Assembly (NCBI GenBank): GCA_027257055.1
Contig: JAPVLO010000382.1
Location: 124,001-188,000 of the forward strand
Reading direction: 5' to 3'
Length of the DNA: 64,000 nt
Source of the DNA: Cephalopachus bancanus
Taxonomy: Eukaryota; Chordata; Mammalia; Primates; Tarsiidae
The notes under the pieces were generated by a model. That model saw only the letters and a list, made by a program, of their open reading frames with translations. It was not told the DNA's origin and did no database searches. How positions within the stretch are numbered: position 1 is the stretch's first letter; each line of letters starts with the position of its first letter. The position numbers and the translations under genes are program-made. Positions 1-10,400 of the stretch are shown in pieces.

Positions 1-1161
1 TGCATAAGTTTCTCCCTTCAAGGTGGCGGCTATTGCCATACCCTGCATAACGGCAGGGTTAATATCAGCACACTGCCTGATATAATCAGTTAATTGTCCT
101 GTTCTTCTAATCGGTCTAATCAAAGCTTGGCAAGTACTGTTAGCATTCTCAAAAACCAACTGTTTAATAAGGCTATCTGCTGCTTTTGCATTAGAGATTA
201 CTCTATTTACTGCTGTTGTAAGTCTAGAGAGAAACTCCTTGTAAGTTTCATCTGTTTTCTGCTTAAGATCAGATAGTGAGGTAGTCTGAGTAGAATTAAT
301 AGGTAACTTCTTCCAAGCCTCACTTGCACAAGAATTTACCTGGAGTAAAACTTCCTTGGGTAAGATTAGTTGACTGTCAACTGACTCATATAATCCTTTT
401 CCTAACAACATATTGCTAGAAATATGAAACTGATTTGGATCCTTCTGCTGGTTAACAGCCCTCTGGATCCTTACCTGATCTTCAAATTCAGTTTTCCATA
501 GTAAATAGGCTCCTCCTGACAAACAGCTTTTAGCAAGTTGTCGCCAATCTTGTGGTGTCATCCACCGAGTGGCAAATTGTTCCATAATAGTAATAGTATA
601 AGGAGCCATAGGACCATACCGAGTACAAGCCTCTTTAAGTTCCTTAATTAATTTATATGGTAGCGGCTCCCAGTGAGGTGCCTCATTTACTGTGCCTTCT
701 TCCATATAAATTACTGGAAAGCAAGAAGACAAGGTAAAATCTCCCTCTTTCTCAGTCTTTTTTCTGGCTCCCTGCATACCTACATTAGCTGGAGACACAT
801 ACCCAGGTGTGAATTTCGGTGTTTTCACCTTATTTCTAGTAAAGGGTATGGGAGGAGGTACCTTGGCAACATTACCAGGATTTTTTCACTTATGATACCC
901 AATCACTTCCTCCTCCAACTCCATTTCCTCCTCGGGGAAAAATTCGTCATCTAAAGGCAGCACTACGGCCAGCAGGGGAGTGTCTTTATTTTTGGCCGGA
1001 ATTTTAGAGAAATCGTGTTGTAGATTTAAAGCATCTTGGATAATATTCCATAAAGCTAAGGCATACAAAATGCAAAAGTCAAACCAATTGGTTCCTTTAT
1101 TGGACAATATGTTCAAAATACTAGTAGACATGTTCCTTTCTTTAGATTCACTCTGGCCCAT
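1..1161 (-). pseudogene. gag: Endogenous retroviral gag, N-terminal part, one in-frame stop
   Basis: The frame starts with ATG at 1161-1159 (Met-Gly-Gln, a typical myristoylation-type start). It reads 91 codons to a TGA at 888-886 and then stays open in the same frame for all 295 codons to the window edge. After an acidic stretch and a proline-rich segment (about 860-780) comes capsid-like sequence. A major-homology-region-like pattern (Gln, Glu, Phe, Arg-Leu spacing) lies near 260-205. One stop in about 385 codons suggests moderate age. The Gag polyprotein would build the virus particle; this copy is broken and off-edge, so it is called a pseudogene. Family assignment is from motif order, not an alignment. 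Confidence 0.8.
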
Positions 1162-1285
1162 GATTCTATCATGACTCTTAAACTGCTCACCCTTCCTTGC
1201 TCTGCCTGTCTCTACAGAAGGGTCCCTGGCACCCTGGGTGAGGTCCTATCCATCCTAAAAAAGAAAAAGAAAGCTTACCTTGAGG

Positions 1286-1303
1286 TCCCATGTTCAGGTG
1301 CCA
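1286..1303 (-). other. Retroviral primer-binding site, lysine-tRNA type
   Basis: Two bases inside the LTR end, the minus strand reads TGGCACCTGAACATGGGA. This differs at a few positions from the complement of the tRNA-Lys(UUU) 3' end used by many betaretroviruses and lentiviruses. The changes include C/T differences expected from CpG decay. Confidence 0.75.
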
Positions 1304-1305
1304 CT

Positions 1306-2093
1306 TGCCGGAGTCCAGCTCCGGGTTCAGGGTACCTCAAAGGTGGAGACGGTGTCGGCAATTGGGGGGAAGAAGAAAGAGAGAAAGAGAGAGAGAGAAA
1401 GAAAGAGACTGAATCCCTGTCTAGTGCAGAAGTCATTTATTGGGAATTACAACAGGTCTTTTATACACAGTTGGGTGTGTGAGGGGCGTTCCCCACCCAC
1501 CAGATGTTCTTTCAGGTATAATCCCATAACCTAATCCATGAAACCTTAATCCATGACTGCCTTTAATGCCTTTTCGTACTAATACCAAGTTAAACAATTC
1601 TATAGAGACTTAAGTACTTACTTTACAAACTAAAGTGGCCCATCCCAGAATGTTTGGAATGTAACCCAGTCCAAAGTTCACAGTGGGCTACCTACAAGCA
1701 ACCCATTTGCATTCTTTCAACAAAATGGCTGTCTTCTAAAACTATATTCTACCATTTACACCTTATTCAACTTCAATAAATCCTAAGATCACAGAAGCCT
1801 GTGACCAATACTAAGGCTCTTAGATGTGACCCGAGCTTGAATTATAAGTTGTGCGAAAGCCAAAACTGTAGTTTGTGAAGAATGGGAGCAATGAGCTTCT
1901 AAAGTTAGCTTGTGTTCATCCCGGTCTCAGAGTTTTTATGTTTTGAGCTCACAGGAGCTTAACCTGGTTAGTGCTGAGTAGAAAGGGGGAGGAAATGGGG
2001 TCAATAGCTCCTGAACGCATCCTAGTGGTCTCGGGGTCAATGGCCCTTCCTGATCCCTAACGTTCAGTGGGCCTCTGTGGCCAGCTCCCAACA
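1306..2093 (-). repeat. 5' LTR of the class II provirus
   Basis: The LTR is 788 bp, begins TGTTGGGAGC and ends CCGGCA, giving the standard TG...CA ends. On the minus strand a TATA box (TATAAAAG, 1465-1458) precedes a polyadenylation signal (AATAAA, 1441-1436) by about 20 bases, as in short-R betaretroviral LTRs. A GA/CT-rich tract (about 1371-1408) lies between the signal and the LTR end. It aligns along its whole length with the solo LTR at 32311-33148, with many substitutions and several indels, so the two are separate, fairly old insertions. Confidence 0.85.
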
Positions 2094-2325
2094 AGATATG
2101 TTAACTCTACCTGGGCAGATATTTTGATGATGCCCCACTCTAATCAGCTGAGCTATGTTGTATCAGGCAGGCTATTTTAAAATGATTGATATCTTTTCTT
2201 TTGGATAAAATAAATAAAATAAAAAGAATACTATCTAAACTATGTAAGAGAAGATGAACCTTTGAAATCATGCAACCCATTACACATAAGTAAATTAGTT
2301 TAGATCTTTAAATAATACTTGTTGG

Positions 2326-2480
2326 GCCAGGTGCAGTGGTTCATGGCTCTAATCCTGGCACTTTGAGAGGCCGAGGCAGGTGGATTGCTTGAACCCAAGA
2401 GTTCAAAACCAGCCTGAGCAACATAGTGAGACATAGAGACCTTATCTCTAAAATAAATAAGTAAACAAACCCAAACAAAT
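2326..2480 (+). repeat. Alu left monomer
   Basis: It begins GGGCCAGGTGCAGTGG and carries the usual left-arm order. It ends in an A-rich tail with AAATAAATAAGT units and has no right arm. Confidence 0.85.
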
Positions 2481-3690
2481 AAATCATACTTGCTGAATTG
2501 AGTACAGTATGCTTTTCATAAATGGTTTATCTATTCTAAAGTTTATCTTTTTAAATCTTAAAAAATTATATTATTACTTAAAATTTACTTTTAAAAATCA
2601 GTTTTTAAAAAGCAGATTCCTGACAGATCTCTACTTAGAGGACTCTTGGGGTTTTTCACTTTTTATGAATTGCTGCATAGACTTTAAATAAATTAAATTA
2701 CATTTTCATGAAAGTATTCTATAGTTCCATAATATATTTTCCTGGATTAATCTGTTCTGTGTTGGTCACTCATGATACATGTTATGTCTTTCCCTGTGAC
2801 CCCTAGGACATTTCCCTTCCCAGAGCTTTCCCCAGAGGGAGCTGACAGATGTGACCATGTCTATACCACATGACCAAGTCAAGCACCTGAAGATCTGCCA
2901 TGGATGCTGGACACAAGGACAGCCAATCCACAGGCTGATTCAACCTGATTGTCCCGATGTGATCAGCTGGGCCAATCAGGGACTCCTTGAGGAATCCAAA
3001 TGATGACATGTGGAGAGAGAATCAGTCAGCTGGTAGCAAATAGGTAAGTGGAAATACCTACAAAAAGAAGCAGAGACATTGAGGAAAGTTCAAAGTGACT
3101 GAGGGGTATTGTGGGCAGAGGAGCGGAACAACCAACTCCTCCCCGAGCCTGGCAGCTTTTAATCTCCATCAGGCCAGCTGAGTGGTTGTCCTTGTTCCTT
3201 GAGTCTTGTCTCTACAGTAAAACTCCATTCCTGAAACAGTCTGCATGAGACACTAGCAACCTACAACCCCTCAAATCTAACTCATACATTGTCTAAAATT
3301 TGGTAAAATTGTACTGTAAACTTCAAAGGCATTTCGGTACAAAGAGGTTCAATTTTAACCTTCACCAATTTTAGAAAATGCATTCGGGGAGACAATACAT
3401 AGGTCACTGTATATGACCTCAATGGGTTCTTAAAAACATGCCAGCCAACTCTACAGAAACATATCCTTCCTGCAAAACAAAATAAGGTGGGTGCTACCTA
3501 ATCTAAAGCCAGAGTCGTGCTTAATTCTTCACATCTTTTCTATTTTTCATTCCCAATAAGGGTAGGAAGTCAAACATTTTTATCATTTACCTAGGTCCTG
3601 GGTTACACTGATAACATTGCTTACAGCACAGTTTTTGAAATAGAACAGCTAATTTTAGTGTAGCAGAAAAATATACAAAAATGTTGGAAT
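2481..3690. other. Non-coding stretch, possible decayed LTR, no gene seen
   Basis: AT-rich DNA up to about 2750 is followed by 2760-3290, which has LTR-like features: an AGCTGGGCCAATCAGGGACT block, and a TCTACAGTAAAAC block near its end. I cannot assign it to a named family. No coding exon was recognised. Confidence 0.35.
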
Positions 3691-3699
3691 ATCGTGTAG

Positions 3700-4250
3700 A
3701 GAATTACCTCTTGAATGGGAGTTGGGAACTTGGGTTCTGGTCTTGGTTCTGTCATTAACAAGCCATGCTATTCCACCCAAGTCCCTCTTTTTCTTATACG
3801 TAATATGAGGGAGCTTTGTTTCTTTGTACTATCTCTTTTACAAAAATCCAAACTCTGCCAAAGCAGAGTTGCCTGCTTTGTCTAGGGCTGAGTCCTAGAA
3901 TGGTTCCTCATATCTTGCAGATGCTCAGGAAATATTTGTTGCTATTGAACCATCCATGCTGTCTGGTGTCTATTTAAAAGAACCTCTGACATGTATAGAG
4001 CCTTGGTTATTTCTCAAAGTGCTTTCATCTAGTAGGCACTCAACTCTCACCGATCTGAAATATTTAATTTTTGTTCAAGGGGAATGCATTTTACTTGTGA
4101 ATACAGAAATAAAGGCATGGAGGAGTCAGATAAAGGAGGAAGAAAATTGACCCAAGAGTCAGAAAACCTGGCCCACCACTAACTACTGTGTGGCTTCGGG
4201 TAAGCTGTTCTGTTTCTCCAAGGTTCTGCAAGGTGGTAGGGCTGAATTAG
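3700..4250 (+). repeat. Two MIR-like fragments
   Basis: 3705-3830 and 4150-4240 show the MIR core pattern: a TCTGGTCTTGGTTCTGTCATTAA-type block (the second copy reads CCACTAACTACTGTGTGGC) followed by a pyrimidine-rich segment. Both are old and degraded. The DNA between holds nothing recognisable. Confidence 0.5.
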
Positions 4251-4627
4251 ACCCTGAGGGCCCTTTTGGAGACACACCTTTGATTCCAGTCCTGTTTGAC
4301 CTGTTGTATATAACAAATGAGTACTGAGAACAGATGAAACCATTAGGAAGAATGTGGGGCTGCATGAGGAACAAAGGCAAGACAATTAGTGCAGAGGCAC
4401 CAGATCCTTAGAAACATCCAGACAGGCAGACTATGCTTTTTATGTTCCCCACTTAAAACCATTTATGAGCATCTACTGGCTCAGCAAAGCAGGTCACTGC
4501 CCTCAGCCATGTCTGCTGTCTGAGTAGCTGTCATGGAGAGGTAGCACCATGGAGAAAACCTGCAATTTGCAAGTCCATGGACATGTGCTATTTAAGTCAC
4601 CTGATTGAGGTGATCCTGAAGATTTTG

Positions 4628-4928
4628 TGATAACTTTTTTTATTTTTTGAGTTGGATTCTCACTCTGTTGCCCAGATTGGAGTGCAGTGGCCGCTCCTGG
4701 CCACCACAGCCTCGAGCTGCTGGACTCCAGTGATCCTTCCGCCTCAGCCTTCCAAGTAGCTGGAACTACAGACATGCGCTACCACACCTGTCTAATTTTT
4801 GATTTTTATTGTAGAGATGAGGTCTTGTCAAGTTGCCCAGGCGGGTCTTGAACCCGCGGGCTCAGGCGATCCACTCACCTCAGCCTCCCAAGCTGTGGGA
4901 TTACAGGCTGAGCCACCGAGCCCTGCTT
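4628..4928 (-). repeat. Alu dimer, tarsier-like type
   Basis: A poly-T start is followed by GAGTTGGATTCTCACTCTG. The right-arm marker CAGTGGCCGCTCCTGGCCAC and the end GAGCCACCGAGCCCTGCTT are both present. Confidence 0.9.
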
Positions 4929-5239
4929 GGGATAACTTTTATAGAAAATTCTAGGCCGATCATATTCTGGGTTCTTTTATTTTTTAAAAAATGGCTGAAT
5001 ACCTCACCTTTATTAGGATGGCCACTATGTAAAACAACAACAAAAAACACAGAAAACTCGAGAAATCAAGTGTTGGTGAGGTTGAAGAGAAACTGGAATC
5101 TTTGTATACTGTTGTTGGGAATGTAAAACCACTATGAAAAACAACATGGAGATTCCTCAGAAAATTAAAAATAGATTGATTATATAATCCAGCAATCCCA
5201 CTTCTGGATATTTACCCAAAAGAATTGAAAGCAGGATTT

Positions 5240-5531
5240 CTTTTTTTTTTTTTTGAGTTGGAGTCTCACTCTGTCTCCCAGACTGGAGTGCGGTGGCTGC
5301 TCCTGGCCACTGCAGCCTCGACCTGCTGGGCTCCGGTGATCCTTCCACCTCAGCCTTCCAAGTAGCTGGAACTACAGGCCCACGCTACCACGCCTGGCTA
5401 ACTTTTGATTTATTGTAGAGATGAGGTCTCGCCAAGTTGCCCAGGCGGGTCTTGAACCTGCAGGCTCAGGCAATCCACTCACCTCACCCTCCCAAGGCGC
5501 GGGATTACAGGCTGAGCCACCAAGCCCGGCT
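5240..5531 (-). repeat. Alu dimer inserted in L1
   Basis: The insertion is flanked by an imperfect 14-base target duplication, GAAAGCAGGATTTC before and GAAAACAGGATTTC after. It is the tarsier-like type. Confidence 0.92.
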
Positions 5532-5680
5532 GAAAACAGGATTTCAAAGAGAGATTTGCACACCCATTGCTCATGGCAGCATTATTCGCAATAAATAGCC
5601 GAGAGGTGACAGCAACCCAAGTGTCCATCAAGAGATGGAGAAAAAAAAATGTGGTATATATACATAATGAAATACCATTC

Positions 5681-5729
5681 AGCCTTCCTTCCTCCCTCCC
5701 TCCCTCCCCCGCTTCCTCCCTTTTTTTTT
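5681..5729 (+). repeat. CCTT/CCCT microsatellite and poly-T
   Basis: A TTCC/TCCC run grades into poly-T at the tail of the next Alu. It probably grew from the complement of that Alu's A-tail. Confidence 0.8.
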
Positions 5730-6001
5730 GAGTTGGAGTCACTCTGTCGCCCAGACTGGAGTACAGCGGCCTCTCCCGGCCACTGCAGCCTCGACCTGCT
5801 GGGCTCTGGCGATCCTTCTGCCTCAGCCTTCCGAGTAGCCGGAATTACAGGCATGCGCTACCACGCCCAGTTGATTTTTTGATTTATTGTAGAGATGAGG
5901 TCTTGCTGCCCATGTGGGTCTTGAACCTGCGGGCTCAGGCAATCCACTCACCTCAGCCTCCCAAAGGCGCGGGATTACAGGCTGAGCCACCAAGCCCGGC
6001 T
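5720..6001 (-). repeat. Alu dimer, tarsier-like type
   Basis: It runs from poly-T and GAGTTGGAGTCACTCTG to GAGCCACCAAGCCCGGCT. The right-arm hairpin segment reads CCTCTCCCGGCCACTG. Confidence 0.9.
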
Positions 6002-6009
6002 CCTTCCTT

Positions 6010-6195
6010 CCTTTTTGAGTCAGAGTCTCACTCTGTTGCCCAGCCTGGAGTGCAGTGGCACTCTCACGGCCACCGCAGCCTCGACTTGCTGGGCTCAGGC
6101 GATCCTTCCACCTCAGCCTTCCAAGTAGCTGGAACCACAGGCGTGCACCACCACGCCTGGTTAATTTTTTTTACTTATTGTAGAGACAAGGTCTC
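6010..6195 (-). repeat. Alu right-arm part, cut off by next Alu
   Basis: It starts GAGTCAGAGTCTCACTC and stops after TTGTAGAGACAAGGTCTC. The left arm is missing, so the neighbouring pyrimidine tract and Alu probably replaced or split it. Confidence 0.85.
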
Positions 6196-6215
6196 TCTCT
6201 CCCTTTCTTTTCTTT

Positions 6216-6529
6216 TCTTTTTTTCCTTTTTTTTTTTTTTGAGTCGGAGTCTCACTCTATCATCCTGGCTGGAGGGCGGTGGCATGCTCACAACCACCAC
6301 AGCTTCTACCTGCTGGGCTCAGGTGATCCTTTCGCCTCAGTCTTCCAAGTATCTGAAACCACAGGTGAGAGCCACCACACCCAGCTAATTTTTTTTTTTT
6401 TTTTTTTAATTTACCGTAGAGATGAGATCTTGCCAAGTTGCCCAGGTGAACCCCTGGCCTCAGGCAATCCTCTCTCCTCTGGCTCCCAAAGTGCTGGGAT
6501 TACAGCCCGGAGCCACCATGCCCTGCTTA
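6216..6529 (-). repeat. Alu dimer
   Basis: It runs from a long pyrimidine/poly-T start and GAGTCGGAGTCTCACTC to GAGCCACCATGCCCTGCTT. It is the third Alu in a head-to-tail run of same-orientation copies. Confidence 0.9.
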
Positions 6530-6862
6530 TTCAGTCTTTAAAAAGAAGGAAATCCTGTTACATGCTACAACAAAAGTAGACCTTGAGGACATTATGCTAA
6601 GTGAAATAAGGGAGTCACAAAAGGATATATAGGATTCCACTTATATGATGTATGTAAAGTAGTCAAACTCACAGAAACAGAAAGTAGAGTAGTGGTTGTC
6701 AGGGGCTTGAGTTGTTCAATGGGCATAGAGCTTTGGATGACAAAAAAGTTCTAGAGCTATTTTGTATTACAATGGGAATATAGTTAACACTACTGAACTG
6801 TAAACTTAAACATGGTTAAGATGATAAATTTTGTTGTGTGTTTTCTAGCACAAATTTTGTTT

Positions 6863-6976
6863 TTAGAGATGGAGTCTCGCTCTTTCGCCCAGGTTGGTCT
6901 TGAACTGCTGGCTTCAAGTGATCCTCCTGCCTCGGCCTCCCAAAGTGCTGGGATTACAGGTCACTGTGCCTGGCCA
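6863..6976 (-). repeat. Alu monomer/fragment in L1
   Basis: About 114 bp, joining right-arm start (AGAGATGGAGTCTCGCTC) directly to left-arm sequence ending GGTCACTGTGCCTGGCC. The L1-derived sequence TTTTCTAGYACAA lies on both sides (6840-6853, 6977-6988), consistent with a target duplication. Confidence 0.8.
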
Positions 6977-7389
6977 TTTTCTAGTACAATTTTAAAAAAT
7001 TGATTAGAAGAATAATAAAGTAGTAAGTTGCTACTAAATTCTATACTTTGTCATGTTAGAAGGCCCCTAATTTCTTCAAACCAGGGTCTTTTAGTTCCAT
7101 GAGTGAGAGGTATCAATGCTTTCTAGCACTGCTAAGAAAGGGAATTTTCCAGTTACACGAATGAAGAAAGACACAGTCAAGGTAGAGTGGCCAGCAAGAT
7201 TGTAATTATGCTTGACAGGACAATCTTGTGATGGAGGGTCCAGGTGGATGAAAGGGATAGAAAACAGAAAAGGAAGGGCAAGCCGATTCTTCATTGGCAG
7301 CATGATTTCGTGGGCTCCCCAGTGGCCTATCGGGGCTATATGACCCAGGATGGTCTTCTGGGTTTTTACCACTGATGTTTCTTTAGACT

Positions 7390-7461
7390 TTATACTCCTG
7401 CATCTTGCTGAGGGCTTAGTTTAGCCCGTGAGATAAAACACTCTTGTGTGGGATCAGCAGT
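7390..7461 (-). CDS. GPRC5D: GPRC5D last coding exon and stop
   Basis: After an acceptor (TTTCTTTGCAG ending 7462) come 23 codons and TAA (7392-7390). The tail reads [16 protein letters not shown] and ends PQQDAGV. It aligns codon for codon with the known GPRC5D C-terminus, short by one Gly. The 3'UTR continues below 7390. I see no AATAAA on the minus strand before the L1 at about 7010, so the transcript end is not placed. Confidence 0.93.
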   Translation of the reverse strand, partial: TADPTQECFISRAKLSPQQDAGV

Positions 7462-10400
7462 CTGCAAAGAAAGAAACACCATCATCAACTTTCTGAGCCA
7501 ATGTAGGGGATGATACTCTTCAGACCTATATTTGAAGTATTAACATCTCACCATCACTTAATTGTTTGTTAATAACTTAAAAATTACTGAGCCAACCTCT
7601 ACCAGGCTAAATTTTTATTTGTTTTTATTTATTTTGAGTTGGAGTCTCACTCTGTTGGCTAAACTGTAGTGCAGTGGCATGATCACAGCTCACCGCGGCC
7701 TAGACCTCCTGGGATCAGGTGATCCTTCCACCTCTGCTTCCCGCGTAGCTGGGGTTATAGGCATGCTCCACCATGCTCGACTCATTGAAAAAAAATTTTT
7801 GTAGAGACAAGGTTGCCTAGGCTGGTGTCAAACCTCTGGGCTGGAACTTCAGGGCTCCAGCAATCCTCTTGACTTGGCCTCCCAAAGTGCTGAGATTATA
7901 GGCGTGAGTCACTGCCTGACTCCAGGTTATCTTTTTAGCTATTAACAAGAACATCTTTTTGCAAGGTTTTTAAATAGCTGATTACTGGAAATTGAAACGA
8001 ACCCAAGAATCTCTTGAAGGAAATAATAAAAATATTCTAATCCAGTAAATACCCTCCTGAGGGCTGATTACAACACATGATACAGCTATGTCTTGGTCCA
8101 TGTCATTCTCGGAAAAGACGACTTCTCAGATAACAGACCAGAGAGTTCATTGAGTTAGCTAGAATTAGCTTGGTAAAGTTAACCAACGGTCTGAGAGTGA
8201 CTTTCACTCTGGGATTTTAGTTACCCATAATATAAGAAGTGTGAGTGTCCCTATGTGATATTTTTGGCTGTCCGGATTTGTGTGTCTGTAAGCCATCACA
8301 GCATGAATGAGAGTTACCCCCAATCTACTCAGCAGTGCTCCCTCTGTTTTTGCTTGAAAGGATTAAAACTGACTCATCCATCTGGGCATCCAGATGATGG
8401 TGACAGACCTAGCCCCGTTCTCGGAGTAGCCTGGGTGGCTGGAGTTAGACAGTGATTCAGAGAGGCAGTCAGCGGGGCTCAAGTGATAGATTCAGACAGC
8501 TGCTACTAAAAACAGACCCACACTCATCCATATTTACAAGCCTCTATTGTCCCCAGGGCAAAACTTGGTCAGCCCGCACCTCTTCACCTTCACACAAAAG
8601 CTTCAAGTTGCCTTTTCTTTCTGGGGACACGCACTTGCATCAGAACACTACGCTGTCTGTCAATGGTGGTGAAGATTGGGATGGTTATGACTGGAGGAGA
8701 GAGGTACCACCTGGTGTGGCTTCAGTCTGGGTGGCTCGAGCTCCACGTGCCTTTAGGGATGATCCTGCCCTGCCTCACTCACTCAGGTCAGTAAAGTCAT
8801 CGGAAAGGAAGCCCGAGGTTGTACTGAGGAAGGAGTGCTTGCTATGTCCCTCCTAGGTGACGGCAGACGAGCACATTTACCTGCAGCTGAATGGGAGTAC
8901 CATATGAAGTTAATGCTACATCCTCCTCAGCTCCATCACTGTCTCGGGCTGCAAGCCAAAGTAGGGAAGGGCTGGGTTAGTGTTAGAGAGTCACGTGGAA
9001 ACAGCACAAGAGGACTACGGGAGGACTCCATGGCTTGCGACGAGGCTCCTGACCCTTTCGAAGGAATTCTCAGTTGAGGCTGTTATTGAAAAAATGGGAT
9101 GACTTGAAAGAGCGTTTTTAAGTTTATGAGGAAGGTGTGGATACCATGAGGGTTCAGGAGAAGCACACTGATGTCAGAAGAGCACAAGCCCTGAGTCAGC
9201 GTCCTTGCTGTCTCGGTATTACTTGTGTGACTTTGGACATCTCACTCTTTCAACAGTCCCTTTAAGTTTGATTCTCTGTACACTTGGATTCAGTTTTTGA
9301 CCTGAACATAATAAAGATTGGCTGGGTGTAGTGGCTCATGCCTGTAATCCCAGCACTCTGGGAGGCCGAGGTGGGAGGCTTACTTGAACCCAGGAGTTCA
9401 ATACCAGCCTAGGCAACACAGCAAGACCTCATCACTACAAAAAAAAAAAAAAATTGCTGGGTGTGGTAGCACGTGCCTGTGGTTCCAGCTACTTGGAAGG
9501 CTGAGGTGGAAGGATCAACTGAGCCCAGCAGGTTGAGGCTGTGGTGGCTGTGAGTGTGCCATGCACTCTAGACTGAGTGAGAGACTCCAACACACACACA
9601 CACAAGAAAACACTGTAAGTGCTATCTTCGTGTATTATTATTGGTGGTGGTGCTGGTGGTAGAGTTACAATGGAGGCTCCAACATCGTCCTCTTAGTGGC
9701 ATTCTTTAGAGAGACTGTGATTTGTGAAATGCTTATCTTTCCTTCATGGCAGAGTGAACTGAACCGTGGTTCAACTTTGTTCTTTGTGGCCTAGCAAGGC
9801 TCCTTCACAGTCCCTTGATGACCAGCTTTCACCCAACATCCTTATCAAACCAGATCAAAAGTCAGAAAAACTGAATTCTTCCAGCTCTAGTTATTGTTCA
9901 AGAATTTCCCAAAGGGCTGACTGTTTTTCTGTGTGAAACCTGCAACCACCTCATGGTAGGAAATACAAGCTGAGTAAGGGCTTCTGTTTATCTGTGGAGG
10001 AGGAAAGGGAGGACATGATGAACATTCTTTAAAGACAGGGGCTCCTGGAGGTTGAGGACCTTGGTTTGGTCTCAAAATTGGTGAGAACCAGAGTCTTAGA
10101 GCCAGAACATGTGAGGCCTAATACTGCATTCTTTCCACTGGTCTTTGCTGCCCAGTTATGCTCCTGCTCCCCAAGTCTTTTCTTTTCTTTTTTTAAGAGA
10201 CAGGGTCTCACTCTGCTGCCTAGGCTGCTTAGGCTGGAATGCACTGATGCAGTTATAACTCACTGCAGCCTCAACCCCCAGGGCTCAAGGAATCCTCCCA
10301 CTGGCATCTCAGGCGTGCACCACCATGCATAGCTAATTTTTATTGTTTAATTTTTTGTACAAATGGGGTGTTCCTATATTGCTTAGGCTGGTCTCAAACT

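Larger units (their letters stand above)
1..2093 (-). mobile_element. Partial class II endogenous retrovirus (5' LTR, primer site, part of gag)
   Basis: Reading the minus strand from 2093 down, there is an LTR (2093-1306), a primer-binding site, a leader, and a gag frame that runs off the window at base 1. The Lys-tRNA-type primer site, the LTR layout and the gag order (short N-terminal part, proline-rich linker, capsid) are those of betaretrovirus-like (class II) elements. The 6 bases outside the LTR, 2094-2099 (AGATAT), would be one side of the target duplication; the other side is off the window. A related solo LTR lies at 32311-33148. Pol, env and the 3' LTR cannot be seen. Confidence 0.85.
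4930..7010 (+). mobile_element. Old L1 3' portion, split by later Alu insertions
   Basis: Segments 4930-5239, 5532-5680, 6530-6862 and 6977-7010 read through as one L1 ORF2-end/3'UTR sequence. Diagnostic phrases are CAAGTGTTGGTGAGG, CAGCAATCCCACTTCTGG, and ACATTATGCTAAGTGAAATA. Alu copies at 5240, 5720, 6010, 6216 and 6863 interrupt it, so it predates them. No coding capacity remains. Confidence 0.8.

Noticed and set aside
5649..6388. Long open frames with recurring [26 protein letters not shown] and similar
   Set aside because: These are readings of Alu sequence, repeated wherever an Alu lies; they are not genes.
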